A stretch of 64,000 nucleotides of DNA from Ramlibacter cellulosilyticus (GTDB taxonomy: Bacteria > Pseudomonadota > Gammaproteobacteria > Burkholderiales > Burkholderiaceae_C). A model generated the notes under the pieces. It was not told where the DNA came from. It saw only the letters and a program-made list of their open reading frames with translations, and did no database searches. The position numbers and the translations under genes were made by a program. Position 1 is the first letter of the stretch. Each line of letters starts with the position of its first letter. This document shows, one piece after another, positions 43,237 through 51,204 of the stretch. The stretch spans positions 186,001-250,000 of the forward strand of contig NZ_JACORT010000009.1 of assembly GCF_014297465.1 (NCBI RefSeq), in the 5' to 3' direction.

Positions 43237-44427
43237 ATGAACCTCTCTCGCCGCAACCTCCTGGGCGCCGCCGGCGCCGCGCTGGCGCTGCCGGTGCTCG
43301 CGCAGCAGGGGCAGCCGATCCGCATCGGCAGCACCCTCGCGCTGACCGGGCCGCTCTCGGCCACCGCGCTCACCCACAAGCTCGTGGGCGAGATCTACGT
43401 CGAGCAGTTGAACAAGCGCGGCGGGCTCCTCGGCCGCCCCGTGCAGTGGATCGTGAAGGACGACCAGTCGAAGGCCGACCTCGCGCGTACCCTGTACGAG
43501 CAGCTCGTGACCAGCGACAAGGTCGACCTGCTGATGGGTCCGTACGCGACGGGTGCCATCCTCTCCGCGATGGGCGTGGCGCAGCGCTACAACAAGGTGC
43601 TGGTGCACCACACCTTCGGCATCCCCTCGCAGGCCAAGTACGACATGCAGTTCCCGGCGTGGTCGCTCGGGCCGGACCCGCAGAACACGGTGTCGAACTC
43701 GCTGTTCGACATGCTGGCGCAGTCCAGGAAGCCGCCGAAGACCATCGCCATCGTCACGAGCAAGTTCCCGTCCATCCACTTCATGTCGCTCGGCGGCCGC
43801 GAGGTGGCGAAGAAGCGCGGCCTGAAGGAGGTGCTGTTCCTCGAATGGGAATTCGGCAACCGCGACTTCGGCCCGATCGCCGCGCGCGTGAAGGACGCGA
43901 ACCCCGACATGGTGTGGATCGGCGACATCGGCCTGGAAGGCAACATGCTGCTCGACGCGATGAAGAAGATCGACTACACGCCGCCGATCCACTTCCACAT
44001 GTACCCGGCGCCCGGCCCGATGCTCAAGTCGCCGGAAGGGGACAAGGCGCTGTCGGTCACGATCTTCGAGGAGCACCCGCCCTTCACCAATTCCGGCACG
44101 GCCGCGGAATTCGTGAAGGTGTTCAACGAACGCGCGGCCGCGGCGGGGCTGCCGGACACGCACGTGGAAGTGCAGGCGGCCGCCTCGTACTCCGCCTGGC
44201 AGATCCTGGAAGCGGGCGTGCGCGGCGCCAACAGCCTGGACGACAAGAAGATCGCGGAGTTCCTGCGCAAGAACAAGATCGACACGATCCAGGGCCGACT
44301 GCGCTTCGATGGCCCCGGCAACTACGGCGACGACCTCATGAAGATCAAGCAGGTGCAGGGCGGCGCCTGGAAGGTGGTGTGGCCCACGTCGTTCGCGGCA
44401 CCGGGCGCTTCGCTGCAGATGCGCTGA
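43237..44427 (+). CDS. LIV-type ABC periplasmic substrate-binding protein (second importer)
   Basis: A 396-residue Peripla_BP_6 receptor. The signal contains a twin-arginine (LSRRNLLGAAGAALALPVLA). The mature chain begins QPIRIGSTLALTGPLSATAL and shows VDLLMGPYATGAILSAMG. The ATG at 43237 follows AAGGAGA. It heads the second importer, with LivH, a fused LivM-LivG and LivF behind it. Association with CaiB and the dioxygenase suggests an aromatic or dicarboxylic ligand, but this is inferred. Confidence 0.85.
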   Translation: MNLSRRNLLGAAGAALALPVLAQQGQPIRIGSTLALTGPLSATALTHKLVGEIYVEQLNKRGGLLGRPVQWIVKDDQSKADLARTLYEQLVTSDKVDLLMGPYATGAILSAMGVAQRYNKVLVHHTFGIPSQAKYDMQFPAWSLGPDPQNTVSNSLFDMLAQSRKPPKTIAIVTSKFPSIHFMSLGGREVAKKRGLKEVLFLEWEFGNRDFGPIAARVKDANPDMVWIGDIGLEGNMLLDAMKKIDYTPPIHFHMYPAPGPMLKSPEGDKALSVTIFEEHPPFTNSGTAAEFVKVFNERAAAAGLPDTHVEVQAAASYSAWQILEAGVRGANSLDDKKIAEFLRKNKIDTIQGRLRFDGPGNYGDDLMKIKQVQGGAWKVVWPTSFAAPGASLQMR

Positions 44428-44434
44428 CGGCGGC

Positions 44435-45298
44435 ATGACGCTGCCCAGCCTGAACCTGCTGCTGCAGGCCATCCTCTCCGGCATCTTCATCGGCGGGCTC
44501 TACGGCCTGATCGGTCTGGGGCTGGGGCTCACCTGGGGCCTGCTGCGGCAGATCAACCTGTCGCACTTCGGCCTGGTCTTCCTCGGTGGCTACCTCAGCT
44601 ACCAGATGGCCGCCTCGTGGCAGCTCGACCCGCTGCTGGCCCTGCTCGTCGTGCCGCCGGCGTTCTTCGCGGTCGGCGTCGCGATGCAATGGGTGCTCTC
44701 GCGCTTCGCGATCACGCCCTTCAACTCGCTGCTGGTCACCTTCGGCATCACGGTGGTGATCGAGAGCGCGATCCAGGCCATCTGGACGGCGGACTACCGC
44801 CGGCTGGAATCGCACTACAACGCGATGAAGTTCACCATCGGCAAGCTGTACGTGCCGATCCCGGAGCTCGTCACCTTCCTGCTGGCGCTGGGCATCTCGC
44901 TCGCGATCTGGGCGGGCATGCGCTACACCGACCTGGGCAAGGCCTTGCGCGCGATGGCGGTGGACGGGCCGATCGCCTCGGCCTTCGGCATCGACGCCAA
45001 GAAGCTCGAGCTCGTGCTCGCGGGTTGCTGCGCGGCGCTGGCCGGCGTGGCGGGCGTGTGCCTCGCGCTCACGTTCACGCTGACGCCGTCGCAGATCTTC
45101 GCGTGGGTGGGCGTGGTGTTCGCGGCCGTCATGCTGGGCGGCCTGGGCAGCGCGCTGGGCCCGCTGGTGGCGGGCATCGTCATCGGCGTGAGCGAGGCGG
45201 TGACCATGGCCGTGGCCTCGCCGTCGTGGGCGCCGATCGTTTCCTTCTCCTTGCTGATCCTCATGCTGCTGTTCCGACCCGGGAGGGCGTGGCGATGA
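44435..45298 (+). CDS. livH: LIV-type ABC transporter permease, LivH type (second importer)
   Basis: A 287-residue permease with about eight membrane helices. It contains GIFIGGLYGLIGLGLGLTWG, DLGKALRAMAVDGPIASAFG and VVFAAVMLGGLGSALGPLVAG, the LivH pattern. The start is 7 bases after the receptor gene, and its stop overlaps the next gene by 4 bases. It pairs with the LivM half of the fusion protein. Confidence 0.88.
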   Translation: MTLPSLNLLLQAILSGIFIGGLYGLIGLGLGLTWGLLRQINLSHFGLVFLGGYLSYQMAASWQLDPLLALLVVPPAFFAVGVAMQWVLSRFAITPFNSLLVTFGITVVIESAIQAIWTADYRRLESHYNAMKFTIGKLYVPIPELVTFLLALGISLAIWAGMRYTDLGKALRAMAVDGPIASAFGIDAKKLELVLAGCCAALAGVAGVCLALTFTLTPSQIFAWVGVVFAAVMLGGLGSALGPLVAGIVIGVSEAVTMAVASPSWAPIVSFSLLILMLLFRPGRAWR

Positions 45299-47043
45299 AC
45301 AAGGGCATCGCCGCCATCGTCGCCGCCGGCGCCGCGCTGGCCACCTTGCCGTGGCTGGGGCTGCCGCCGTTCTACGAGTCCATCCTCTACCTCGTGTGCC
45401 ACTGGATCGTGCTGGCGGTCTCGTGGAACATCCTCTCCGGCTATTCCGGCTACTTCTCGTTCGGCCACGGCGCGTTCTTCGGCATCGGCATGTACGCCAG
45501 CGCGGTGTTCGCGGGCAAGCTGGGGTGGCCCTTCCTCGCGACGCTGCCGATGGCGGCGCTGCTGCCGGCGCTGCTGGGGCTGTTCATCGGCTTCGTGGTG
45601 TTCCGGGTCAAGGCGGTACGCGGGGAGTTGTTCGCGCTGCTCACGCTGGCCGTAACCTTCGTGGTCGCCACGATCATCATCAACACGCCGATCGACGGCG
45701 GCCCCGGCATCTACCTGAACGCCGTGGAGGTACCGCATGTCGGGCCGTCGCCGGCTTCGTCGCTGTACCTGATGATCCTGCTCGCCGCGGTGCTCACGCT
45801 CGTGGCCGCGTGCAAGGTGCAGGGCTCGAAGCTGGGCATCGGGCTGTTCGCGATCCACGACGACGAGGACGTCGCCGAGGTGATGGGCGTGCCCACCTTC
45901 CGCTACAAGCTGCTGGCGTTCGCGCTCTCCTGCGCCTTGGCCGGGCTCGCGGGCGGCATCCACGCGCTGTTCGTGTCGTACGTGACGGTCGGGGAGACCT
46001 TCAACATCACGGTGCCGCTGACCGTGGTGCTCATGAGCGTGCTGGGCGGCACGCGGCACTGGGCGGGTCCTGCCGTGGGCGCCGCCGCGATCACCGCGCT
46101 GCAGTATTTCTTCACCGCGGGCGACCATGCCGTCGCGGGACGCGCCGCCGTGGGCGCCATCCTGGTGGTGGTGATCCTCTTCCTGCCCGAAGGCATCCTG
46201 GGGCAGGTGCTGAAGCGGCGCGCGGCGAAGCGCAAGGACGCACCCGCGCCCGCGCCGGTCGCCGTGCCGCAGGCGGTGGTGCCGACCGCGAGCGTGCGCC
46301 CGCACCCCACGGCGGCACCGCTGCTGGAAGTGCGCGGGCTGTCGAAGGCGTTCAAGGGCGTGCAGGCGCTGGACGGCGTGGACCTGCAGGTGCGCCAGGG
46401 GGAGATCCTCGGCCTGCTGGGGCCGAACGGATCGGGCAAGTCGACCTTCATCAACGTGGTGAGCGGCCATTACCCGCTCTCGGCCGGGCGCATCGTGTTC
46501 GACGGGCAGGACCTGACGGGCGTGCCGGCGCACCGCATGGCGCACGCGGGCATCGCGCGCACCTACCAGATCCCCCGGCCCTTCGCGCACATGACGGTGC
46601 TGCAGAACGTCGCGATGGTGGCGATGTTCGGCTGTGCCTCGCTCGACGAGAAGTCGGCGGAACGCGAAGCGTGGAAGTGGCTCGAGTTCACCGGGCTGCA
46701 GGGCAGGGCGCAGGCGCTGCCCGACGACCTCAACCTGCACCAGCGCAAGTTCCTGGAGCTCGCGCGGGCGCTCGCGGCGCGTCCGCGGCTCGTGCTGCTC
46801 GACGAGGTGCTGTCCGGGCTGACGCCCGGCGAGATCAACGAAGCCATCGAGCTGATCCGCCGCATCCGCGACCAGGGTGCCACCATCGTGTTCGTGGAGC
46901 ACGTGATGCGTGCGGTGATGGCGCTGACCGACCGCATCGTCGTCCTGAACCACGGCAAGCTGATCGCGCAAGGCCACGCGAACGAGGTGATGCGCGATGC
47001 GCAGGTGGTCAGCGCCTACCTGGGGAAGGCCGCGCATGCTTGA
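45295..47043 (+). CDS. livM: LivM-LivG fusion: permease and ATP-binding protein in one chain
   Basis: A 582-residue protein. Residues 1 to about 300 are a LivM permease with WNILSGYSGYFSFGHGAFFG and GIGLFAIHDDEDVAEVMG. A Pro/Ala-rich linker (DAPAPAPVAVPQAV) follows. From about residue 340 a LivG ATPase shows Walker A GPNGSGKSTFI and DEVLSGLTPGE, but the signature is degenerate (LNLHQRKFLELARAL). There is one uninterrupted frame, so the fusion is genuine. Fused LivMG proteins occur in Burkholderiales. The ATG at 45295 overlaps the livH stop. Confidence 0.9.
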   Translation: MNKGIAAIVAAGAALATLPWLGLPPFYESILYLVCHWIVLAVSWNILSGYSGYFSFGHGAFFGIGMYASAVFAGKLGWPFLATLPMAALLPALLGLFIGFVVFRVKAVRGELFALLTLAVTFVVATIIINTPIDGGPGIYLNAVEVPHVGPSPASSLYLMILLAAVLTLVAACKVQGSKLGIGLFAIHDDEDVAEVMGVPTFRYKLLAFALSCALAGLAGGIHALFVSYVTVGETFNITVPLTVVLMSVLGGTRHWAGPAVGAAAITALQYFFTAGDHAVAGRAAVGAILVVVILFLPEGILGQVLKRRAAKRKDAPAPAPVAVPQAVVPTASVRPHPTAAPLLEVRGLSKAFKGVQALDGVDLQVRQGEILGLLGPNGSGKSTFINVVSGHYPLSAGRIVFDGQDLTGVPAHRMAHAGIARTYQIPRPFAHMTVLQNVAMVAMFGCASLDEKSAEREAWKWLEFTGLQGRAQALPDDLNLHQRKFLELARALAARPRLVLLDEVLSGLTPGEINEAIELIRRIRDQGATIVFVEHVMRAVMALTDRIVVLNHGKLIAQGHANEVMRDAQVVSAYLGKAAHA

Positions 47044-47749
47044 AGTCGAACGCATCCAGGCTTCGTACGGCGCCGCGCCGGCCTTGTGGGACGTGTCGCT
47101 GCGCGTGGCGCGCGGCGAGCTCGTGTGCGTGGTGGGGCCCAACGGCGCCGGCAAGAGCACGCTGATCAACGTCATCGCCGGCCTGCACCGGGCACGCGGC
47201 GGCCGCCTTGCCTTCGAGGGACAGGACATCACGCAGCTTCCCAGCCACCGGTTCTGTTCGACGGGGATCGCGATCGTGCCGGAAGGGCGGCGTCTGTTCA
47301 CGACGATGAGCGTGCAGGACAACCTGGAGCTCGGGAGTTACCTGCCGCAGGCGCGCTCGCAGCGCGCCGCGTCCCTGGAGCGCGTGCTCGCCCTGTTCCC
47401 GGCGCTGGAGCAGAAGCTGCAGCAGCCGGCCGGCGCCTTGTCCGGCGGGCAGCAGCAGATGGTCGCGATCGGGCGGGCGCTCATGAGCCGGCCGCAGCTG
47501 CTGTTGCTGGACGAACCGTCGCTGGGGCTGGCGCCGGCGGTGGTGCTGGACATGTTCCAGGCGATCCGCGAGATCAACGCGGGCGGCACCTCGGTGCTGC
47601 TCGTGGAGCAGAACGTCGCGATGGCGATGGAACTGGCGCGGCGGGCGTACGTGGTGGAGGAGGGCCGCATCGTGGCGGAGGGGCTGGCGAAGGAATTGAT
47701 GGACCGGCCGGAGATCCGCCGGGCGTATCTCGGGGTGGAGACGCACTAG
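47036..47749 (+). CDS. livF: ABC transporter ATP-binding protein, LivF type (second importer)
   Basis: A 237-residue ATPase with Walker A GPNGAGKSTLI, PEGRRLFTTMSVQDNLELG, the canonical ALSGGQQQMVAIGRAL and the switch VLLVEQNV. The ATG at 47036 overlaps the fusion gene by 8 bases, so translation is coupled. It completes the second importer. A family A repeat starts 14 bases after the stop. Confidence 0.9.
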   Translation: MLEVERIQASYGAAPALWDVSLRVARGELVCVVGPNGAGKSTLINVIAGLHRARGGRLAFEGQDITQLPSHRFCSTGIAIVPEGRRLFTTMSVQDNLELGSYLPQARSQRAASLERVLALFPALEQKLQQPAGALSGGQQQMVAIGRALMSRPQLLLLDEPSLGLAPAVVLDMFQAIREINAGGTSVLLVEQNVAMAMELARRAYVVEEGRIVAEGLAKELMDRPEIRRAYLGVETH

Positions 47750-47762
47750 CCGCTGCGCGGTC

Positions 47763-47897
47763 GGTGGGGTTCGCTGCTGCTCACCGTCCGCGGCTTCGCC
47801 GCGCCACCCTACAGGAGAGCGCGAAATTGCGTGCATGTGGCGCCATGTAGGGTGGCGGCGCGCCAGCGCCGGCAGGTGAGCGCGAGCGAACCCCACC
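47763..47897. repeat. Palindromic repeat family A, copy 5
   Basis: It starts GGTGGGGTTCGCTGCTGCTC and ends GCGAACCCCACC. The inner blocks CACCGTCCGCGGCTTCGCC and CGCCGGCAGGTGAGCGCG are mutually complementary in part. The spacer is longer than in other copies (about 135 bases in total). Confidence 0.85.
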
Positions 47898-47923
47898 GAT
47901 CGGCCTTCACTCTTTCACGCGGC

Positions 47924-47967
47924 GAAAAACTCATTTCCTTCCCACCCGCTCCCCCGCTCGCTAGAGT
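47924..47967 (+). promoter_or_regulatory. Promoter region of the NTF2-like gene
   Basis: GAAAAACTCATTTCC (47924-47938) is followed by TTCCCA (47939-47944) and TAGAGT (47962-47967), 17 bases apart. Both the upstream element and TAGAGT match those before the hydroxyquinol dioxygenase and maleylacetate reductase genes. The ribosome site AAGGAGA precedes the ATG at 47990. Confidence 0.5.
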
Positions 47968-47989
47968 TCCGCGATCCAAGGAGACAGGC

Positions 47990-48607
47990 ATGAACCAGGA
48001 CCTGGAGGACAAGCTCCTCATCCGCGAACTCGTCGAGCGATGGGCCGTCTGGCGCGATGCCGGCGACTGGGAGCGGTTCGCCACCGTGTGGCATCCCGAG
48101 GGCGTGATGATGGCCACGTGGTTCCAGGGACCGTGGCGCGACTTCATCCGCGTCACGCAGGAGGGCTGGGACAGGGGCGTGAGCATCCTGCACTTCCTGG
48201 GCGGCTCCGCGATCGAGGTGGCGGGCGACCGCGCGATCGCGCAGACGAAGATGACCATCTCGCAGCGCGGCATGGTCGAAGGCGTCGACGGCCCGGTGCT
48301 CTGCGACGTGGTCTGCACCGGCCGCTTCCACGACTTCATCACGAAGTACCAGGGCGAATGGAAGGTGCTGCACCGCCAGCCGATCTACGAGAAGGACCGC
48401 ATCGACCCGGTCGACCCCACCGCGCAGCTGAAGCTCGATCCCTCCCTGCTCGCCGGCATGCCAGAAGGCTACCGGCACCTCGCGTACATCCAGACGCGCA
48501 TCGGCTACCGGGTGAAGATGGACATGCCCATGCTGAAGGGCCCCGTGGTGCACGAGCTGTACAAGCGCGGCGCGCGCTGGCTGGCGGGCGGTCCCCTGGA
48601 GCGTTGA
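47990..48607 (+). CDS. NTF2-like/SnoaL-fold protein (ring-hydroxylase beta-like)
   Basis: A 205-residue protein of the NTF2 superfamily. It opens LEDKLLIRELVERWAVWRDA and has FATVWHPEGVMMATWFQGPW, TKMTISQRGMVEGVDG and YQGEWKVLHRQPIYEKDRID. It is longer than the SnoaL-like protein at 2433 and closer to hydroxylase beta-like proteins. It may be an aromatic-intermediate enzyme, but the reaction is unknown. It is followed by a Bug receptor gene 1 base later. Confidence 0.75.
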   Translation: MNQDLEDKLLIRELVERWAVWRDAGDWERFATVWHPEGVMMATWFQGPWRDFIRVTQEGWDRGVSILHFLGGSAIEVAGDRAIAQTKMTISQRGMVEGVDGPVLCDVVCTGRFHDFITKYQGEWKVLHRQPIYEKDRIDPVDPTAQLKLDPSLLAGMPEGYRHLAYIQTRIGYRVKMDMPMLKGPVVHELYKRGARWLAGGPLER

Positions 48608-48608
48608 G

Positions 48609-49574
48609 ATGCAGCGCCGCGCCCTCCTCGCAGCGGCCGCACTGGCCTGTGCGGCGCCCCTCGTGCATGCGCAGGGCTACCCTTCCAGGGCCGTGCGCAT
48701 CATCGTCCCGCAGCCGCCCGGCGGCGGCTTCGACACCGTGGGCCGGCTGCTCGCCGATCGCTACGGCAAGCTCACGGGCCAGAGCTTCGTCGTGGAGAAC
48801 CGCACGGGCTCCGGCACCCTGGTCGGTACCGACTACGCTGCGAAGGCAGCCCCTGACGGCTACACGCTGCTGGTGGGCTCGGTCTCCAACCTCGCGCTCA
48901 ATCCCGGCCTGTACGCCAACCTGCCGTACGACAGCCTGAAGGACTTCGAACCGATCGGTCTCCTCGTGAGCTACAGCTACACGCTGGTCGGCCGCAAGGA
49001 CCTGCCGTTGCGGTCGCGGCCCGAGGTGCTCGCGTACGCGAAGGCCAACCCGGGCAAGCTGAATTACGCGTCGGCCGGCAATGGCTCCGGCCAGCACGTC
49101 CTCGCGGCGGCGCTGTGGCACCTGGCGAAGGTGGACGTGGCGCACGTGCCGTACCGCGGCGCGCAACCCGCCTACCAGGACCTGCTCGGTGGCCGCGTCG
49201 ACCTGTTCTTCGACCTCTCGCCGACCGCGCGCGTGCAGGTCGACGCCGGCAACGCGAAGGCGCTCGCCGTCTCCGGCGCCGCCCGCAATGCCATGCACCC
49301 GCAGGTTCCGACAGTGCAGGAGACGGGCGCGGCGCCGCTGGAGCTGGAGTCCTGGTTCGGCCTGTTCGCGCCGGCGAAGACGCCGCCCGAGGTGCTGCAG
49401 AAGCTGCGCGCGGACTTTGCGAAGCTCGCGGCCCTGCCCGACGTGCGGGAGACGCTCGCGAAGACGGGCGGCAAGCCCCTCGCGCTGATCGGCGATGATG
49501 CGCGTGCGCTGGTGAAGCGGGACGTGGACCACTGGTCGAAGCTGGTGAGGACGCTCGCCATCCGCGCGGAATGA
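48609..49574 (+). CDS. Bug-family periplasmic solute receptor 4
   Basis: A 321-residue Bug protein with a signal (LLAAAALACAAPLVHAQ), GYPSRAVRIIVPQPPGGGFD, VVENRTGSGTLVGTDYA and NYASAGNGSGQHVLAA. The ATG at 48609 lies 1 base after the NTF2-like stop, so the two genes are co-transcribed and probably share a ligand. No tripartite permease gene is present. Confidence 0.87.
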   Translation: MQRRALLAAAALACAAPLVHAQGYPSRAVRIIVPQPPGGGFDTVGRLLADRYGKLTGQSFVVENRTGSGTLVGTDYAAKAAPDGYTLLVGSVSNLALNPGLYANLPYDSLKDFEPIGLLVSYSYTLVGRKDLPLRSRPEVLAYAKANPGKLNYASAGNGSGQHVLAAALWHLAKVDVAHVPYRGAQPAYQDLLGGRVDLFFDLSPTARVQVDAGNAKALAVSGAARNAMHPQVPTVQETGAAPLELESWFGLFAPAKTPPEVLQKLRADFAKLAALPDVRETLAKTGGKPLALIGDDARALVKRDVDHWSKLVRTLAIRAE

Positions 49575-49581
49575 AACCTGG

Positions 49582-49601
49582 ATTCCCGCGTTCGCGGGAA
49601 T
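49582..49601. repeat. Short inverted repeat ATTCCCGCG-TT-CGCGGGAAT
   Basis: Perfect 9-base arms with a 2-base spacer form a hairpin 8 bases after the Bug receptor 4 stop. It belongs to the widespread intergenic family that resembles family B at 2321. It could cap the transcript, but no T-run follows. Confidence 0.7.
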
Positions 49602-49622
49602 GACGACCTCTCACGGGACGAC

Positions 49623-50165
49623 ATGAAAGTACTCGGAATCTGCGGCAGCCTGCGCAAGGCTTCCTTCAACGCCATGGCCCTGCGCGCCGCGCAGAAGCTC
49701 GCACCCGCGGGCATGGAGGTGGAGATCGCGGACATCGCCGCCATCCCCCTCTACAACGACGACGTGCGCGCCGCCGGCGAGCCGGCCGAAGTCGCAGCGC
49801 TCAAGGCGAAGGTGCGTGCCGCCGACGCGGTGCTGATCGTGATGCCCGAGTACAACTTCTCGGTGCCCGGCGTGCTGAAGAACATGCTGGACTGGATGTC
49901 GCGCCCGCCCGAGCCGCCCTTCGAGGGCAAGGTGGTCGCCATCATGGGCGCGAGCCAGGGGCCGGTGGGAACGGCGCGCGGCCAGTACGACCTGCGCAAG
50001 ATCCTCGTCTACATGAACACCTTCACGGTCAACAAGCCGGAGGTGTTCATCAGCAGTGCGCAGACCAAGTTCAACGCGCAGGGCGAGCTCACCGACGAGC
50101 CGACGGCGAAGTTCATCACCGACCTGCTGGTGGCGACGCAGAACCTGAAGAAGCGGGTCGGGTGA
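49623..50165 (+). CDS. NADPH-dependent FMN reductase
   Basis: A 180-residue flavodoxin-like reductase. It opens MKVLGICGSLRKASFNAMAL, whose GSLRKASFN loop binds the FMN phosphate, and has LIVMPEYNFSVPGVLKNMLDW and GKVVAIMGASQGPVGTARG. It reduces FMN or quinones with NAD(P)H in the cytoplasm. A quinone-protective role would fit hydroquinone metabolism, but this is inferred. The ATG at 49623 lies behind a family B-type short repeat. Confidence 0.88.
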   Translation: MKVLGICGSLRKASFNAMALRAAQKLAPAGMEVEIADIAAIPLYNDDVRAAGEPAEVAALKAKVRAADAVLIVMPEYNFSVPGVLKNMLDWMSRPPEPPFEGKVVAIMGASQGPVGTARGQYDLRKILVYMNTFTVNKPEVFISSAQTKFNAQGELTDEPTAKFITDLLVATQNLKKRVG

Positions 50166-50176
50166 GGGGGCAGGGG

Positions 50177-50303
50177 TTAGGGGCTAGGGGCTAGGGGCTA
50201 GGGGCTAGGGGCTAGGAGGGGCTGTTACGCTCATCCCTAGTCCCTAATCCCTAGTCCCTAGTCCCTAGTCCCTAGTCCCTAGTCCCTAGTCCCTAGTCCC
50301 TAG
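50177..50303. repeat. Inverted heptamer array (telomere-like G-rich and C-rich arms)
   Basis: The left arm at 50177-50217 is five (T/C)TAGGGG units plus a partial unit. The right arm at 50234-50303 is ten TCCCTA(G/A) units. About 16 bases separate them. Both strands therefore have runs of four or more G-tracts, compatible with G-quadruplexes, and the arms are partly complementary. A smaller array of the same kind lies at 61277. Confidence 0.9.
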
Positions 50304-50314
50304 CCCCTCATCCC

Positions 50315-51076
50315 TTGTCTCTTCCCCTTATCACCGACTGGCACTTCTACGCCGCCGCGATCCCCGCCGTCCTGCTCCTGGGCATCAGCAAGAGCGGCTT
50401 CGGCGCCGGCTTCGGTTCGCTGGCGGTCCCGCTGATGGCGCTGGCGGTGACGGTGCCGCAGGCCGCGGCGATCCTCATGCCCATCCTGTTCGTGATGGAC
50501 GTGATGGGCCTGGCGGCCTACCGCGGGAAGTGGGACGCGAAGCTGCTGCGGTTCCTGGTGCCCGCGGGGCTCGTGGGAACGGTCATCGGCACGGTGTCGT
50601 TCCGCCTGCTGGATGCCACGCTGGTCGCCGGCATCGTCGGCGTGTTCACGCTGCTGTTCCTGGCGCAGCGGCTCGCCTTTCCGCCGCGGGCGGACAGCAA
50701 GCCGCCCCCGCGCTGGCTGGGCGCCGTGCTCACGGCAACCTCGGGCTTCACGAGCTTCGTCGCGCATGCGGGCGGGCCGCCGGTGAACGCCTACGTGCTG
50801 CCGCTGCGCCTCGCGCCCGTCACCTTCGCGGCGACGATGAGCGTGTTCTTCTTCGTCATCAACCTGAGCAAGTGGATCCCTTACGGCTGGCTCGGGCTGC
50901 TGGACCTGCGCAACATGAGCACCTCGCTGGCGCTGATGCCGTTCGCCCCGGTGGGGGTGCTCGTGGGCGTGCGGCTGGCGCACCGCATCCAGCCGAAGCG
51001 CTTCTACCAGCTGATCTACCTGGGCATGCTGCTCACCGGGCTGAAGCTGGTCTGGGACGCGTTCGGGCCGGCGTGA
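50315..51076 (+). CDS. TSUP (TauE/SafE) family membrane transporter
   Basis: A 253-residue protein with about eight membrane helices, in the TauE/SafE family. It has KSGFGAGFGSLAVPLMALAV and TATSGFTSFVAHAGGPPVNAY, the family repeat. It probably exports sulfite, sulfoacetate or another anion. The only start that keeps the first helix (ITDWHFYAAAIPAVLLLG) is a TTG at 50315, 11 bases after the heptamer array, with no recognisable ribosome site, so expression may be low or controlled by the array. Confidence 0.83.
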   Translation: MSLPLITDWHFYAAAIPAVLLLGISKSGFGAGFGSLAVPLMALAVTVPQAAAILMPILFVMDVMGLAAYRGKWDAKLLRFLVPAGLVGTVIGTVSFRLLDATLVAGIVGVFTLLFLAQRLAFPPRADSKPPPRWLGAVLTATSGFTSFVAHAGGPPVNAYVLPLRLAPVTFAATMSVFFFVINLSKWIPYGWLGLLDLRNMSTSLALMPFAPVGVLVGVRLAHRIQPKRFYQLIYLGMLLTGLKLVWDAFGPA

Positions 51077-51204
51077 TGGTGCGCCGGCGTTGCGCCGGCA
51101 TCGAAAAATGCCGCCCTGCGCCCTGCCGCCTGCGGGCGGAAATGGACGCAGGGCAGGGCGGCTGGCATCCTCGGCAGTGACGGAAGCGCCGCTGGAGGAG
51201 TGCC

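Noticed and set aside
50177..50303. CRISPR-like array
   Set aside because: The unit is only seven bases, there are no spacers and no cas genes, and the two halves are inverted.
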